DNA of 35,946 nucleotides, taken from assembly GCA_022563315.1 (NCBI GenBank), contig JADFNO010000018.1:1-35946 (forward strand). The letters are read 5' to 3'. The stretch is from Planctomycetota bacterium. Its GTDB lineage: Bacteria; Planctomycetota; Phycisphaerae; Phycisphaerales; SM1A02. Positions 17,601-24,775 of this stretch are shown one piece after another. The stretch's first letter is position 1. Each line of letters opens with the position of its first letter. Under the pieces are notes generated by a model. It saw only the letters and a program-made list of their open reading frames with translations. It had not been told where the DNA came from and made no database searches. A program made the translations under genes and the position numbers.

Positions 17601-18394
17601 TCTGTGTATCGCGTGACCTGCTCGTGCTCATCGTCGTCCAGGTCGTATGACCAGAGGTTGAGTCGGTTTCCTTCGCCGCGGTCCGAGAGGTAGTACAGGC
17701 TGTCGCCGTGCCACATCGGAAGCGTGTCGGTTCCTTCCCAATCGGTGATCTTCCTTGACGTGAGATCGGAGAGATTGAACAGCCAGATGTCGGTCGCCAT
17801 GCCGCCGCGGTAGCGCTTCCATGTGCGGGCATCGCGGGTATGCGGGGTATAGGCGAGCCACTCGCCGTCCGCGCTGATCGCCCCTGCGGCGCCGTAGGGA
17901 ACCGGCACCTGTTGGGGAAGACCGCCTGCACTGGCGACCGTATACAACTTGGGCATGCGCCTGAGCCCTGATTGACCGTTGCTGTAGAAGAGCAAGCCGC
18001 CGTCCGGCGTCCAGTCACATAGCGTTTCGCCGGCCGGATGATGTGTCACCCGAACCGGAATTCCCCCGCCGGTGGGAATCGTGTAGAGGTCGCGGTTCCC
18101 GTCGTAGTTACCGACGAACGCAATCGTCTCGCCGTCGGCACTGAACTTGGCGAACAGCTCCTGACCGGGCGGGCTGACAAGTGGGCTGGCGGTGCCTCCC
18201 TCACGCGGCACAAGCCACAGATCGTTGGCATAGCCAAAGACGATGTGACTCTTGCCCACGTCCGGGTACCGCAGCATCCCCGGGTGAGGCTGAACGTCCG
18301 CGGCAACCGCCGACACAACTGGTACGAAGACGGCAGCGACGGCCATGCCGGACATCGCAGCAACACAATATGGGGAGACGGTAACGATCCTCAT
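14690..18394 (-). CDS. Tricorn-type S41 protease with acidic and beta-domain insert
   Basis: The 1234-residue protein has a signal peptide (about 1-31). A six-bladed WD40-like (PD40) propeller follows at about 40-300, for example FAKFSADGETIAFVGNYDG. A second propeller covers about 320-800, and then a helical core, a PDZ domain (about 900-985) and an S41 peptidase domain (about 1010-1190). Candidate catalytic residues by comparison with tricorn are His891 (NVGHAYYRGG), Ser1114 (LAGSGGD) and Glu1172 (VEGHGVDPD). Unusually, residues of about 556-715 interrupt the second propeller. This insert is a very acidic tract, then a small beta domain starting GVSGTWDCIV and ending LQVTATRT, then another acidic stretch. 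The enzyme probably degrades peptides in the periplasm. Confidence 0.93.
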   Translation of the reverse strand: MRIVTVSPYCVAAMSGMAVAAVFVPVVSAVAADVQPHPGMLRYPDVGKSHIVFGYANDLWLVPREGGTASPLVSPPGQELFAKFSADGETIAFVGNYDGNRDLYTIPTGGGIPVRVTHHPAGETLCDWTPDGGLLFYSNGQSGLRRMPKLYTVASAGGLPQQVPVPYGAAGAISADGEWLAYTPHTRDARTWKRYRGGMATDIWLFNLSDLTSRKITDWEGTDTLPMWHGDSLYYLSDRGEGNRLNLWSYDLDDDEHEQVTRYTDYDVKWPSIGPGDRGQGEIIFQNGANLYLLDLRTRQSREVSVTIPGARPTIRNKRVDAAKFARWWQISSTGKRAVVEARGDVWTLPAENGSPRNLTRTSGVAEREPSWSPDKQWIAYFSDATGEYELYITQSDGKGETKQLTSNSETYYYEPIWSPDSKYILFTDKAAQLYLHTIESGETKIIDKDPWGARPRPNWSHDSQWITYAKTDDNKPVPAVWLYNVQIDEHHQVTSGMFGDASPVFDRKGDYLYFASSRTFRPTYSDVDTTFIYKDSQNLIAVPLRTDVDAPWLAESDEEDWKDEDEEEEAEDEAADDEDADAEEAEADEGDDDEPEAAVADDGVSGTWDCIVQTPEGAIDFTLSLTLHADNTVTGSATAEGGTGPVNGTYDPEAKTLSLTVNRPDGSIAVLELKIEGSTMTGTADVEGVVLQVTATRTSGGGDDDKDADEDEDARETVEIEIEDFESRAFSLPVPNGSFGQLAVNNKNQLIYARLGDGDAGIKLFDLKDDKKEEKSVVTGATTFEISSDGKKLLVIRGNSATIQKASAGATGKKVVTAGMNVSIDPREEWRQLFTEAWRLYRDFFYVANLHGVDWLAVREHYTKMLDDCITREDVSYVIREMIAELNVGHAYYRGGDVESQPSVSVGMLGVDWELDNGAYRVGSICGGAPWDVDARGPLSAQGIDVNEGDYLLAVNGVPVDTRKDPWAAFVGLAGRTITITVSEKPELDDDARDVVVKTISNESNLRYRAWIEHNRAYVDEKSGGEVGYIYVPNTGINGQSDLVRQFFGQIDKKALIIDERWNGGGQIPTRFIEILNRPVTNYWARRDSKDWTWPPDAHHGPKCMLINGLAGSGGDLFPWYFRQAGLGKIIGTRTWGGLVGISGNPRLIDGGAVTVPTFGFYEKDGTWGVEGHGVDPDIEVIDDPALMVNGGDPQLDAAIELMLAEIEANPYTPPTRPKDPDRSGMGVSEEDK

Positions 18395-18509
18395 CTAGCT
18401 GCTCCAAAGACTTTGGGTACACCTTAGCGAGTGCTTATACCGACAGCGATGGCGTCGATTTCGCCAAATAACGCCGTCAGTGTATATGGATGCAGTAACC
18501 AGCGACTTC

Positions 18510-18587
18510 TTACGGAAAACGGCCCCAGTTGGCCGGGAGAATGAGAAGGTCGGCCGGGCCCACGTTGCCCTCGGTGCATCCGACCCC
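18510..18587 (-). pseudogene. Remnant of a dockerin-like C-terminal tag
   Basis: Read on the minus strand this stretch gives GNVGPADLLILPANWGRFP and a stop. It is a degraded version of the C-terminal tag GNVGxxDLLxLLANWGPCP-stop that I recall from exported planctomycete proteins. I see no complete gene attached. The tRNA-Gly and a propeller remnant lie just upstream on the same strand, so it may be the end of that lost protein (inference). Confidence 0.55.
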
Positions 18588-18653
18588 CTGCTCTGCTTGC
18601 TGCTTGCGGACAAAAGCAAACAGAAGCAACCGGATGTGAGCGCATGCATCAAA

Positions 18654-18725
18654 GCGGGCGAACGGACTCGAACCGTCAACATTCAGCTTGGAAGGCTGAC
18701 GCTCTACCAATTGAGCTACGCCCGC
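18654..18725 (-). tRNA. tRNA-Gly (anticodon TCC)
   Basis: The reverse strand folds as a complete tRNA of 72 nt. The acceptor stem is GCGGGCG with CGCCCGC. The D-arm contains GCTCAATTGGTAGAGC. The anticodon arm is TCAGC-CTTCCAA-GCTGA, giving anticodon TCC. The T-arm loop contains TTCGAGT. No CCA is encoded. A 5' fragment of the same tRNA occurs at 33045-33087. Confidence 0.97.
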
Positions 18726-18979
18726 AGCGTGGTCGCACATTGTAGCATTGGGTCGCATAGTGTCGCAAAGTCCCGCAGTTCCGGCAGGTTGAGGCTGACC
18801 AGGTACCCTTGGCAGATCGACCGGTTCGTCGCCCGTCTCGTATTGTCTCGCACCTGATCGTGCTCCAACTGCTGGGTGTACTGCTGGGGGTGTACTTGCG
18901 ACAAGTCGTTGTCGCCTGCGCGAGCTGCGCCGACGGCGGGCGCGAACGCCGGCTGTTGCGAACAGACGTACTGCTCGAT

Positions 18980-19308
18980 GCCACCTTCCCTGGCTAGATT
19001 GACCTGCCCCAAGGATGCCCCGTGGAAGGTGTCCTGCACGGCATGGACGTTTTGCCGTCCGATCCGACATTGGGTTCCGCCACGAGGCTGCTGTCTGGGC
19101 AGGGATTGGGAGACTGCCACTTCAGCGTGCGGTCGGGATTGAACGCCGTAATCAGATTGCCGGCGGTGCAGATTGTCCCGTCCGCACCGGCGCTGATGGG
19201 TCTGCGACCACCCGTCCCCGCAGCCACCCACAGCAGATCACCCTCCGGAGTCAGGGCATAGAGCTTCGACCGGTCCGACGCGGAGATCGTGCCGTCCGGC
19301 GCCCCCAT
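18980..19308 (-). pseudogene. Decayed PQQ-like beta-propeller protein
   Basis: On the minus strand, 19308 to about 19055 reads as propeller blades: DRSKLYALTPEGDLLWVA, ISAGADGTICTAGNLITAF, then EPNVGSDG. The sense then shifts frame near a T4 run (about 19051) and goes on as NVHAVQDTFHGASLGQVNLA. No proper N-terminus precedes it, and the sequence beyond 18980 no longer looks like a propeller. It is a frameshifted internal fragment of a PQQ/BamB-like repeat protein, without a function of its own. Stretch 18726-18979 shows nothing further that I can name. Confidence 0.7.
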
Positions 19309-19336
19309 GATAAATCAAGATATCCAGACCCACTAT

Positions 19337-19353
19337 TCTGAATTATATTCAGA
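19337..19353. promoter_or_regulatory. Perfect palindrome, putative operator of the Rrf2 regulator
   Basis: TCTGAATTATATTCAGA is a perfect inverted repeat: 7-bp arms and a 3-bp spacer. It sits in an unusually AT-rich tract (about 19310-19400), roughly 120 bp upstream of the Rrf2-type gene and pointing into the cytochrome cluster. Size and symmetry fit a site for a dimeric Rrf2 protein. Binding is inferred, not shown. Confidence 0.55.
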
Positions 19354-19472
19354 GTTTTCGATCTTTTTATCGTTATTAGTAGATATTTCGCCTATCATGC
19401 CGTAGTAATCCTCCGAGAGAGGACATAGGCCGAGCGACCGGAAGCTGAACGCTCCACTGCTGGGACCCGTCG

Positions 19473-19976
19473 ATGTATGGACGACGAACCGAATACGCCA
19501 TCGCCGTAATGAGTCGACTCGCCGAGGTATACGACGGGGGCGACACACGGCTTTGTGCCGCGGACGTTGCGGACTCGCGCGGCTTGCAGCAACCGTTCGT
19601 GGCGAAGGTCCTCTCGCAGCTCTCACAAGCCGGACTTGTGATCGGATCACGTGGACCGGGCGGTGGGTTCGCGCTGGCCCGCGATCCCAAGACAATCAAG
19701 CTCTACGACGTGTTCAAACTCTTCGAGCGCATCGATAGCGATGACACCTGTCCATTCGCAGAGGGACGATGCGGCGTCGGGCAGTCCTGCCCACTGCACG
19801 ACAATCTGGTCGCGGTAAAGAAGGCCATGGATCACCTTCTTCACGACACCACGTTTGAAGTATTCCGTATCGCGGCCACGAAGGGCCGACGGCGACCCGA
19901 ACCATCACGTACGCGAAAAACAACGCGAAAGAGAGAGTCCTATCGAGCACCGCGAGCAACCAAGCCTCGGCCGTAG
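19473..19976 (+). CDS. Rrf2-family Fe-S transcription regulator (IscR/NsrR-like)
   Basis: The 167-residue protein has an N-terminal winged helix: TEYAIAVMSRLAEVY, then QQPFVAKVLSQLSQAGLV and the wing SRGPGGGFALARDP, typical of Rrf2. It carries Cys93-x6-Cys100-x5-Cys106-x2-His109 (CPFAEGRCGVGQSCPLH), at the positions where IscR and NsrR hold an Fe-S cluster, including an IscR-like His. Such regulators sense Fe-S status, NO or redox state. The C-terminal tail (from about residue 133) is strongly basic and longer than usual. The gene lies 56 bp upstream of the cytochrome cluster on the same strand and downstream of a palindrome at 19337, so autoregulation and control of the cluster are likely (inference). 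Confidence 0.9.
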   Translation: MYGRRTEYAIAVMSRLAEVYDGGDTRLCAADVADSRGLQQPFVAKVLSQLSQAGLVIGSRGPGGGFALARDPKTIKLYDVFKLFERIDSDDTCPFAEGRCGVGQSCPLHDNLVAVKKAMDHLLHDTTFEVFRIAATKGRRRPEPSRTRKTTRKRESYRAPRATKPRP

Positions 19977-20032
19977 TCTCCTTTTTTCACCTGCCGGCGA
20001 CGGCGACCTCAGATTGATAGAATGGATCTGCA

Positions 20033-21301
20033 ATGACTGCTACCAACCTCGCACTCCAAACACGAGCTAGCGACGTGGAGCAAGTCGCCACGGCGACGGT
20101 AGACCAATGCGTCGCTCATGGTCGGTTGCCACAACTGTCCCACCACTTCGACACCATGCCACAGCAGTATGAAGCAGCGAAGCTGGGCATGTGGCTTTTC
20201 CTGGCCACGGAGGTTCTGTTGTTCGGTGGATTGTTCTGTTTGTACGCCGTGTATCGCGCGGGCCATCCCGACATCTTCGCCTATGGAAGTCAATTCCTGG
20301 ACACAACCTGGGGCGCTATCAACACCGGCGTATTGATTGTGAGCAGTCTGACCATGGCGATGGCGGTGTGGTGCGCTCAAAACAACTACCGCCGTGGACT
20401 GTGCTTGTTCCTTGGGCTCACGTTGCTGTGCGCGATCGACTTTCTCGGGATCAAATGGATCGAGTATTCACACAAGTTCCATGACAATCTCGTGTGGGGC
20501 ATGCAGTTCTACGAAGGAGAACATGCCGGCGACCGCGTACACGATCAAGAAGTCGACGCTGGCTTGGCGGCGATCGCAGCCCTTGCACCCGGCGATCCGG
20601 CCAGGGGCGGCGGGCTGTATTTGCGAACTTGCATGTCCTGCCACGGTCTTACGGGCGAAGGACTGCCGGGACTGGGCAAGCCTTTACAAACGAGTGAGTT
20701 CGTCGCCGGTCTCGATGATGCCAGCTTTGTTGCGTTCCTGATCGCTGGCCGGTCGCCAAAGGATCCGCTCAACACGACCGGCGCGGCGATGCTTCCACGG
20801 GGAGGCAACCCGAACCTGCGTGATCAGGATCTCATGGACATTGTCGCGCACGTGCGCATTCTGCAGACGAACGCCCTGACCGCAACGCCCGACGAACGGG
20901 GTGTTGCTGATGGCAAGCTTCCCATCGTGAACGGGCAATTGCTGCTGCCACAATCAGTCATTCCTTTAGCGCCTGATGGACCTTCGGGCTTGGCGTGGCG
21001 GCCGGACGAATCAGATCGGAATTACAGCATCCTCCAATCGAGCGCTGACGCGGCTCCAACAGCTCCCCTCGAACGACCGGCCAACGCACACCTGTTCTTT
21101 GCAATCTACTTCGGCATGACGGGGCTTCACGGCCTACATGTGCTCGCGGGCATCGGCGTCATCACGTGGCTGCTGATCCGCGCTCTAAAGGGACACTTTG
21201 ACAACGGCTATTTCACGCCCGTCGATCTGGGCGGGCTCTATTGGCACATCGTGGATGTCATTTGGATATTCCTTTTTCCCTTGCTCTACCTGATTCGATA
21301 G
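20033..21301 (+). CDS. Cytochrome c oxidase subunit III/NorE-like protein with inserted cytochrome c domain
   Basis: The 422-residue protein begins and ends as a subunit III/NorE protein. Helices lie at about 50-75 (KLGMWLFLATEVLLFGGLF), 92-113 (GAINTGVLIVSSLTMAMAVW) and 122-142. The last two are at 352-384 (FGMTGLHGLHVLAGIGVITW) and 400-421 (GLYWHIVDVIWIFLFPLLYL). Between them, residues of about 188-282 form a class I cytochrome c domain: heme site CMSCH at 200-204 and a candidate Met ligand in AAMLPRGG (about 253). The insert should face the periplasm. No subunit I or II gene adjoins, so it may serve an oxidase or NO reductase encoded elsewhere, as NorE does. The start lacks a strong ribosome binding site. 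Confidence 0.88.
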   Translation: MTATNLALQTRASDVEQVATATVDQCVAHGRLPQLSHHFDTMPQQYEAAKLGMWLFLATEVLLFGGLFCLYAVYRAGHPDIFAYGSQFLDTTWGAINTGVLIVSSLTMAMAVWCAQNNYRRGLCLFLGLTLLCAIDFLGIKWIEYSHKFHDNLVWGMQFYEGEHAGDRVHDQEVDAGLAAIAALAPGDPARGGGLYLRTCMSCHGLTGEGLPGLGKPLQTSEFVAGLDDASFVAFLIAGRSPKDPLNTTGAAMLPRGGNPNLRDQDLMDIVAHVRILQTNALTATPDERGVADGKLPIVNGQLLLPQSVIPLAPDGPSGLAWRPDESDRNYSILQSSADAAPTAPLERPANAHLFFAIYFGMTGLHGLHVLAGIGVITWLLIRALKGHFDNGYFTPVDLGGLYWHIVDVIWIFLFPLLYLIR

Positions 21302-21345
21302 GCGGCCCAACGATGCAACGACAAGCCATACAACGGAGTGACGTC

Positions 21346-22233
21346 ATGAGAAGAACAAATCCGCCGGTCGATACCGAGCGAAGCGTAATCGGATGGGAGT
21401 ACCTCGTCGCGGTCATCGTTGGGGTCATCGCTGTCTCGGTGTTCATTGCGGGCTGTCAGACGAAGGCATCCTTACCTTCTGAACCGACGATGAGCCCCAC
21501 CGTCTCTCCCGGCTCGGTGGGATATGAGCTTTTCCAAGCACATTGCGCTGCCTGTCACGGGACGAACGGTCGAGGCGATGGGATCGCGCGAATGGCGCTG
21601 GACGTCGCACCGCGCGATTTCCGCAACGAACCGTTCCGCTACGTCTCAACGATGGACGGCATCCCCACGCATGACGACCTTGTTCAATCGATCAAGAACG
21701 GGCGCGTGCACGGGCAAATGCCGGCCGGTCCCTGGCTGTCAGATGAAGCTGTAAATGCACTGGCGGATTACGTTTTGGAACTGAACCGGCTCGGTTGGGT
21801 TGACAGACTTACACAAGAGTTTGCTGACGATCAGGACATGACGCCTCGGGACATTGCAGAAATCGCCTTTGAGAGAGTCACAACCGAAGAGCCGATCGTC
21901 GTCGCGATGCCGAGCCCGCAGTTCCGCCCAAACCTTGCAAGCGGCAAGGTGTTGTTCATGGAAAGCTGCGCCGCATGCCACGGCCCGTCGGGTAAGGGCG
22001 ATGGACTGGACACGCCGCTCGACGAGTTGGGGCGACCCATCAAGGTGCGCGATTTGACCACCGACGCGATCCAAGGCGGATCGGACGTCTTTGAACTGTA
22101 CAAACGGATTCGCTGCGGCATACCCGGCACGCCGATGCCCGCGCAGCCGGCCATGACCAACGAACAAATCTGGCAACTCATCTTTTACACCCGCTCCCTC
22201 ATGGGGCAACCACTGGCTGGGCTCGAACGGTAG
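21346..22233 (+). CDS. Diheme c-type cytochrome, membrane-anchored
   Basis: I chose ATG 21346 because GGAG lies 7 nt upstream; ATG 21313 is an in-frame alternative. The 295-residue protein has an N-terminal hydrophobic segment (about 20-36) ending in FIAGC, which could be a lipobox or a plain anchor. Two class I cytochrome c domains follow, with heme sites CAACH at about 67-71 and 208-212. Each has the GxGDG loop after the heme site. Likely Met ligands are in HGQMPAGPW and GTPMPAQPAM. It would carry electrons in the periplasm between the neighbouring proteins. It starts 44 nt after the subunit III gene. Confidence 0.9.
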   Translation: MRRTNPPVDTERSVIGWEYLVAVIVGVIAVSVFIAGCQTKASLPSEPTMSPTVSPGSVGYELFQAHCAACHGTNGRGDGIARMALDVAPRDFRNEPFRYVSTMDGIPTHDDLVQSIKNGRVHGQMPAGPWLSDEAVNALADYVLELNRLGWVDRLTQEFADDQDMTPRDIAEIAFERVTTEEPIVVAMPSPQFRPNLASGKVLFMESCAACHGPSGKGDGLDTPLDELGRPIKVRDLTTDAIQGGSDVFELYKRIRCGIPGTPMPAQPAMTNEQIWQLIFYTRSLMGQPLAGLER

Positions 22234-22276
22234 CCGTTCACTTTCGGCAACCCCACCGATCAAAAGGAGATCACCA

Positions 22277-23050
22277 ATGAACACATTCCAACGCATTACA
22301 ACCTTCGGCCTCTTCAGCGTGCTACTTTTCGGAGCGGGACCGGTGAGCCCGAATGCACCAGATAAGTACACGCCAATTGATGTCGCCTCCGGCGGAACGA
22401 TCCGCGGTGTCGTGCGCTTCGACGGCGCCCGGCCACAGTTGGAGCAGGTTGATATCGCAACAAAAGAAGATGTCTGTCACAGCGAACCTGTCTATAGCGA
22501 AAAGCTCGTCGTGTCCAAGGAGATGCGAGTGCAGTGGGCGGTTGTGTCGCTTACGGACATCAAGACCGGCAAAGCGTTCCAAGAGCCCGAAGATCCGAAG
22601 GATCGACCGACACTGGATCAGAACGGCTGCGTCTTTAGTCCGCACGTTGTTCTTGTTGGGCATGGCAAGCCATTGAAACTGCTCAACAGTGACGGTGTTC
22701 TTCACAACGTCCACACCTGGCCGAAGAAGAACCGTTCAAAGAACATCGCAATGCCGGGGCCGGTCAAAGAAATGACCGTCAAATTCCGGCGTCCGGAGCG
22801 GATTCGCGTGAGTTGCGATATCCACCGCTGGATGGAAGCGTGGATCGTCGTCACGGAGCATCCGTACTACGCCGTGAGCGATGAAGCGGGCGAGTTTGAA
22901 CTCACCGACGTTCCGCCGGGCAACTACACACTTCGAGTGTGGCACGAAACGCTGGGCCAATTCGATCAGGAAGTCGAGGTCAAGGCGAACGCTGAGGCAT
23001 CGGTCGAGTTCGTTCTGAGCGAACGCGGCCAAAACTCAGGAGCGAATTAG
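22277..23050 (+). CDS. Periplasmic cupredoxin-like protein with carboxypeptidase-regulatory-like fold
   Basis: AAAAGGAG lies 8 nt upstream of ATG 22277. The 257-residue protein has a signal peptide (about 1-25). It resembles the methylamine-utilisation/cupredoxin-like group. A conserved DGVLHNVHTW is followed by SCDIHRWMEAW, where C-x2-H-x2-M plus the earlier His could form a type 1 or related copper site. The C-terminal 60 or so residues (AGEFELTDVPPGNYTLRVWHE) are a carboxypeptidase-regulatory-like beta domain. Copper binding is inferred from the ligand pattern. It would be a small electron carrier or copper protein serving the cytochromes in this cluster. Confidence 0.8.
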   Translation: MNTFQRITTFGLFSVLLFGAGPVSPNAPDKYTPIDVASGGTIRGVVRFDGARPQLEQVDIATKEDVCHSEPVYSEKLVVSKEMRVQWAVVSLTDIKTGKAFQEPEDPKDRPTLDQNGCVFSPHVVLVGHGKPLKLLNSDGVLHNVHTWPKKNRSKNIAMPGPVKEMTVKFRRPERIRVSCDIHRWMEAWIVVTEHPYYAVSDEAGEFELTDVPPGNYTLRVWHETLGQFDQEVEVKANAEASVEFVLSERGQNSGAN

Positions 23051-23051
23051 T

Positions 23052-24425
23052 ATGAACACAACACACACGTGTATCGCACTTGTTGGTCTGGCGTTGTGCA
23101 GCGGCGCAGCGCTCGGCCAGGGACAACCTCCAGGTGAAGGCTCGGTCTCCCGCGCGGAACATGAGGCGCTGAGGAGCGATCTGGAAACACTACGGGCTGA
23201 GATGGCGGCAATGCGCAAGGCTCGACAAGCCAACGAGCGTGCCGCGCATCAAGACGCCACACAGGCACCGACTTGGATCGAACTCGAACGAATGCGGCTT
23301 CGCCAGGACATGATCGAGCAAACGCTGCTCGAAGCCAGATATGGCGAATCCAATTTCCACTTCACGGGCTTTGCCTTTACGAGATTCACCAACGTCCAGG
23401 GTGCGGATTCTTCGTTCACAGCCGTGGTAGCGCCAATCATCCTGTGGGAGCTGAGCGATCGTCTGCTCTTTGAAACCGAGCTTGAGTTCGGGTTGGAGAC
23501 CGAAGACGGCGAAGGCAAAACCGAGGTCGAGCTTGAATACGCACACGCCTCCTACATCCTCAATGATTACGTCACGCTCGGAGCCGGCAAGTTTCTCACG
23601 CCGTTCGGCATCTTCGGCGAGCGCCTGCATCCGGCGTGGATCAACAAACTGCCGGACGCACCGCTGGCCTTCGGTCATCATGGCGGTCTTGTGCCCATGT
23701 CAAGTCTCGGCGCGTATGTTCGAGGCGGATTTCCGCTCGGTGACGCCAAGGGGAACTACGCCTTCTATCTTTCCAACGGACCGAGCCTGAACGTAGACGG
23801 CCACGGTGTGGGAACGCTCGATTTCGAGAACTTTGACGACATCAACAACAACAAAGCGTTCGGCGGACGGGTTGGATTCCTGCCTTTTCCCGAAATTGAA
23901 ATCGGCTACTCATTCCAGTTCGCAGATGTAACGCCCAGTGGCTTCGATCAGCAGGCAGATGCGCTGCTCCAATCGATCGACGTCAGCTACGTCACTGAAA
24001 GCGATCTGTTGGGCGGCCTCATCGACTTGCGATTCGAGTGGGTGTTCTCGGATGTCGATGATGTTGCTTTCGCCGCTGAAGAGGGAGGACATGCAGACGA
24101 AGGCGGGCATGCGGAGGAAGAAGAGGATGGAGATGAAGCGTTCATCACATTCAACAACGAGCGCAGCGGTGGGTATCTGCAATTGGCGTTTCGTCCGACG
24201 AAATCGGATATGGAATTCCTCCGCAATCTGGAGTTCGTCGGCCGATACGGCTGGCTCGATTTGCCAAGCGGGGCGCCGGACGCTTTCGATCAGGAACGGT
24301 GGACACTCGGCGTGAACTACTGGCTGAACCCCAGCACGGTCTTGAAGATTGCCTATGAACACACAGAGGTCGACGGCGGTGACGACTTTGACGCAGTCAA
24401 AGCCATGTTCGCTATCGGGTTCTAA
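23052..24425 (+). CDS. Outer-membrane beta-barrel (porin-like) protein with acidic His-containing loop
   Basis: The start lies 1 nt after the previous stop, with AGGAG inside the upstream gene. The 457-residue protein has a signal peptide (about 1-24), a coiled-coil-like stretch (about 33-100, EALRSDLETLRAEMAAMRKA), then a beta-rich part with alternating strands, ending VKAMFAIGF with the terminal Phe typical of barrel proteins. An extracellular-loop-like insert near residues 343-366 is rich in Glu, Asp, His and Gly (EEGGHADEGGHAEEEEDGDE) and could bind metal ions. The N-terminal coiled coil suggests trimerisation or a peptidoglycan contact. Its place among cytochromes suggests a route for a substrate or metal across the outer membrane (inference). 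Confidence 0.82.
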   Translation: MNTTHTCIALVGLALCSGAALGQGQPPGEGSVSRAEHEALRSDLETLRAEMAAMRKARQANERAAHQDATQAPTWIELERMRLRQDMIEQTLLEARYGESNFHFTGFAFTRFTNVQGADSSFTAVVAPIILWELSDRLLFETELEFGLETEDGEGKTEVELEYAHASYILNDYVTLGAGKFLTPFGIFGERLHPAWINKLPDAPLAFGHHGGLVPMSSLGAYVRGGFPLGDAKGNYAFYLSNGPSLNVDGHGVGTLDFENFDDINNNKAFGGRVGFLPFPEIEIGYSFQFADVTPSGFDQQADALLQSIDVSYVTESDLLGGLIDLRFEWVFSDVDDVAFAAEEGGHADEGGHAEEEEDGDEAFITFNNERSGGYLQLAFRPTKSDMEFLRNLEFVGRYGWLDLPSGAPDAFDQERWTLGVNYWLNPSTVLKIAYEHTEVDGGDDFDAVKAMFAIGF

Positions 24426-24439
24426 TAAGGACAACGAAG

Positions 24440-24775
24440 ATGACTACGAAAACAAACTCGCACAAGTCGATCCGGATCTTGTTCGTAGTGGGTCTGAGTT
24501 GGGCGGCCCTTCTCGGATGCAAGACCGAACAGCAGGTCGCTGACCGTCAACCCGACCCGGTCGCCATGAGTCAGATCGGTGACGAGGCCTCCTTAGCTAT
24601 CACAGGCGGTGCGAAATTGTGGGCACAGAACTGCATTCGATGCCACAACATCCGAAACCCAGCCTCGCTCAGCGATCGGCAGTGGGAAATTGTCCTCCAT
24701 CACATGCGCGTGAGAGCGAATCTCACCGCGCAAGAACATGAGTTGATTCTCGAATTCCTAAAGGCAGCAAACTGA
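24440..24775 (+). CDS. Small monoheme cytochrome c lipoprotein
   Basis: The 111-residue protein starts at ATG 24440 after AAGGA. The signal segment (FVVGLSWAALLGC) ends in a lipobox with Cys27. One heme site, CIRCH, lies at about residues 65-69. The rest is short: WEIVLHHMRVRANLTAQEH could supply a Met ligand. The stop shares a base with the next start (TGATG), so the two are coupled. Confidence 0.85.
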   Translation: MTTKTNSHKSIRILFVVGLSWAALLGCKTEQQVADRQPDPVAMSQIGDEASLAITGGAKLWAQNCIRCHNIRNPASLSDRQWEIVLHHMRVRANLTAQEHELILEFLKAAN

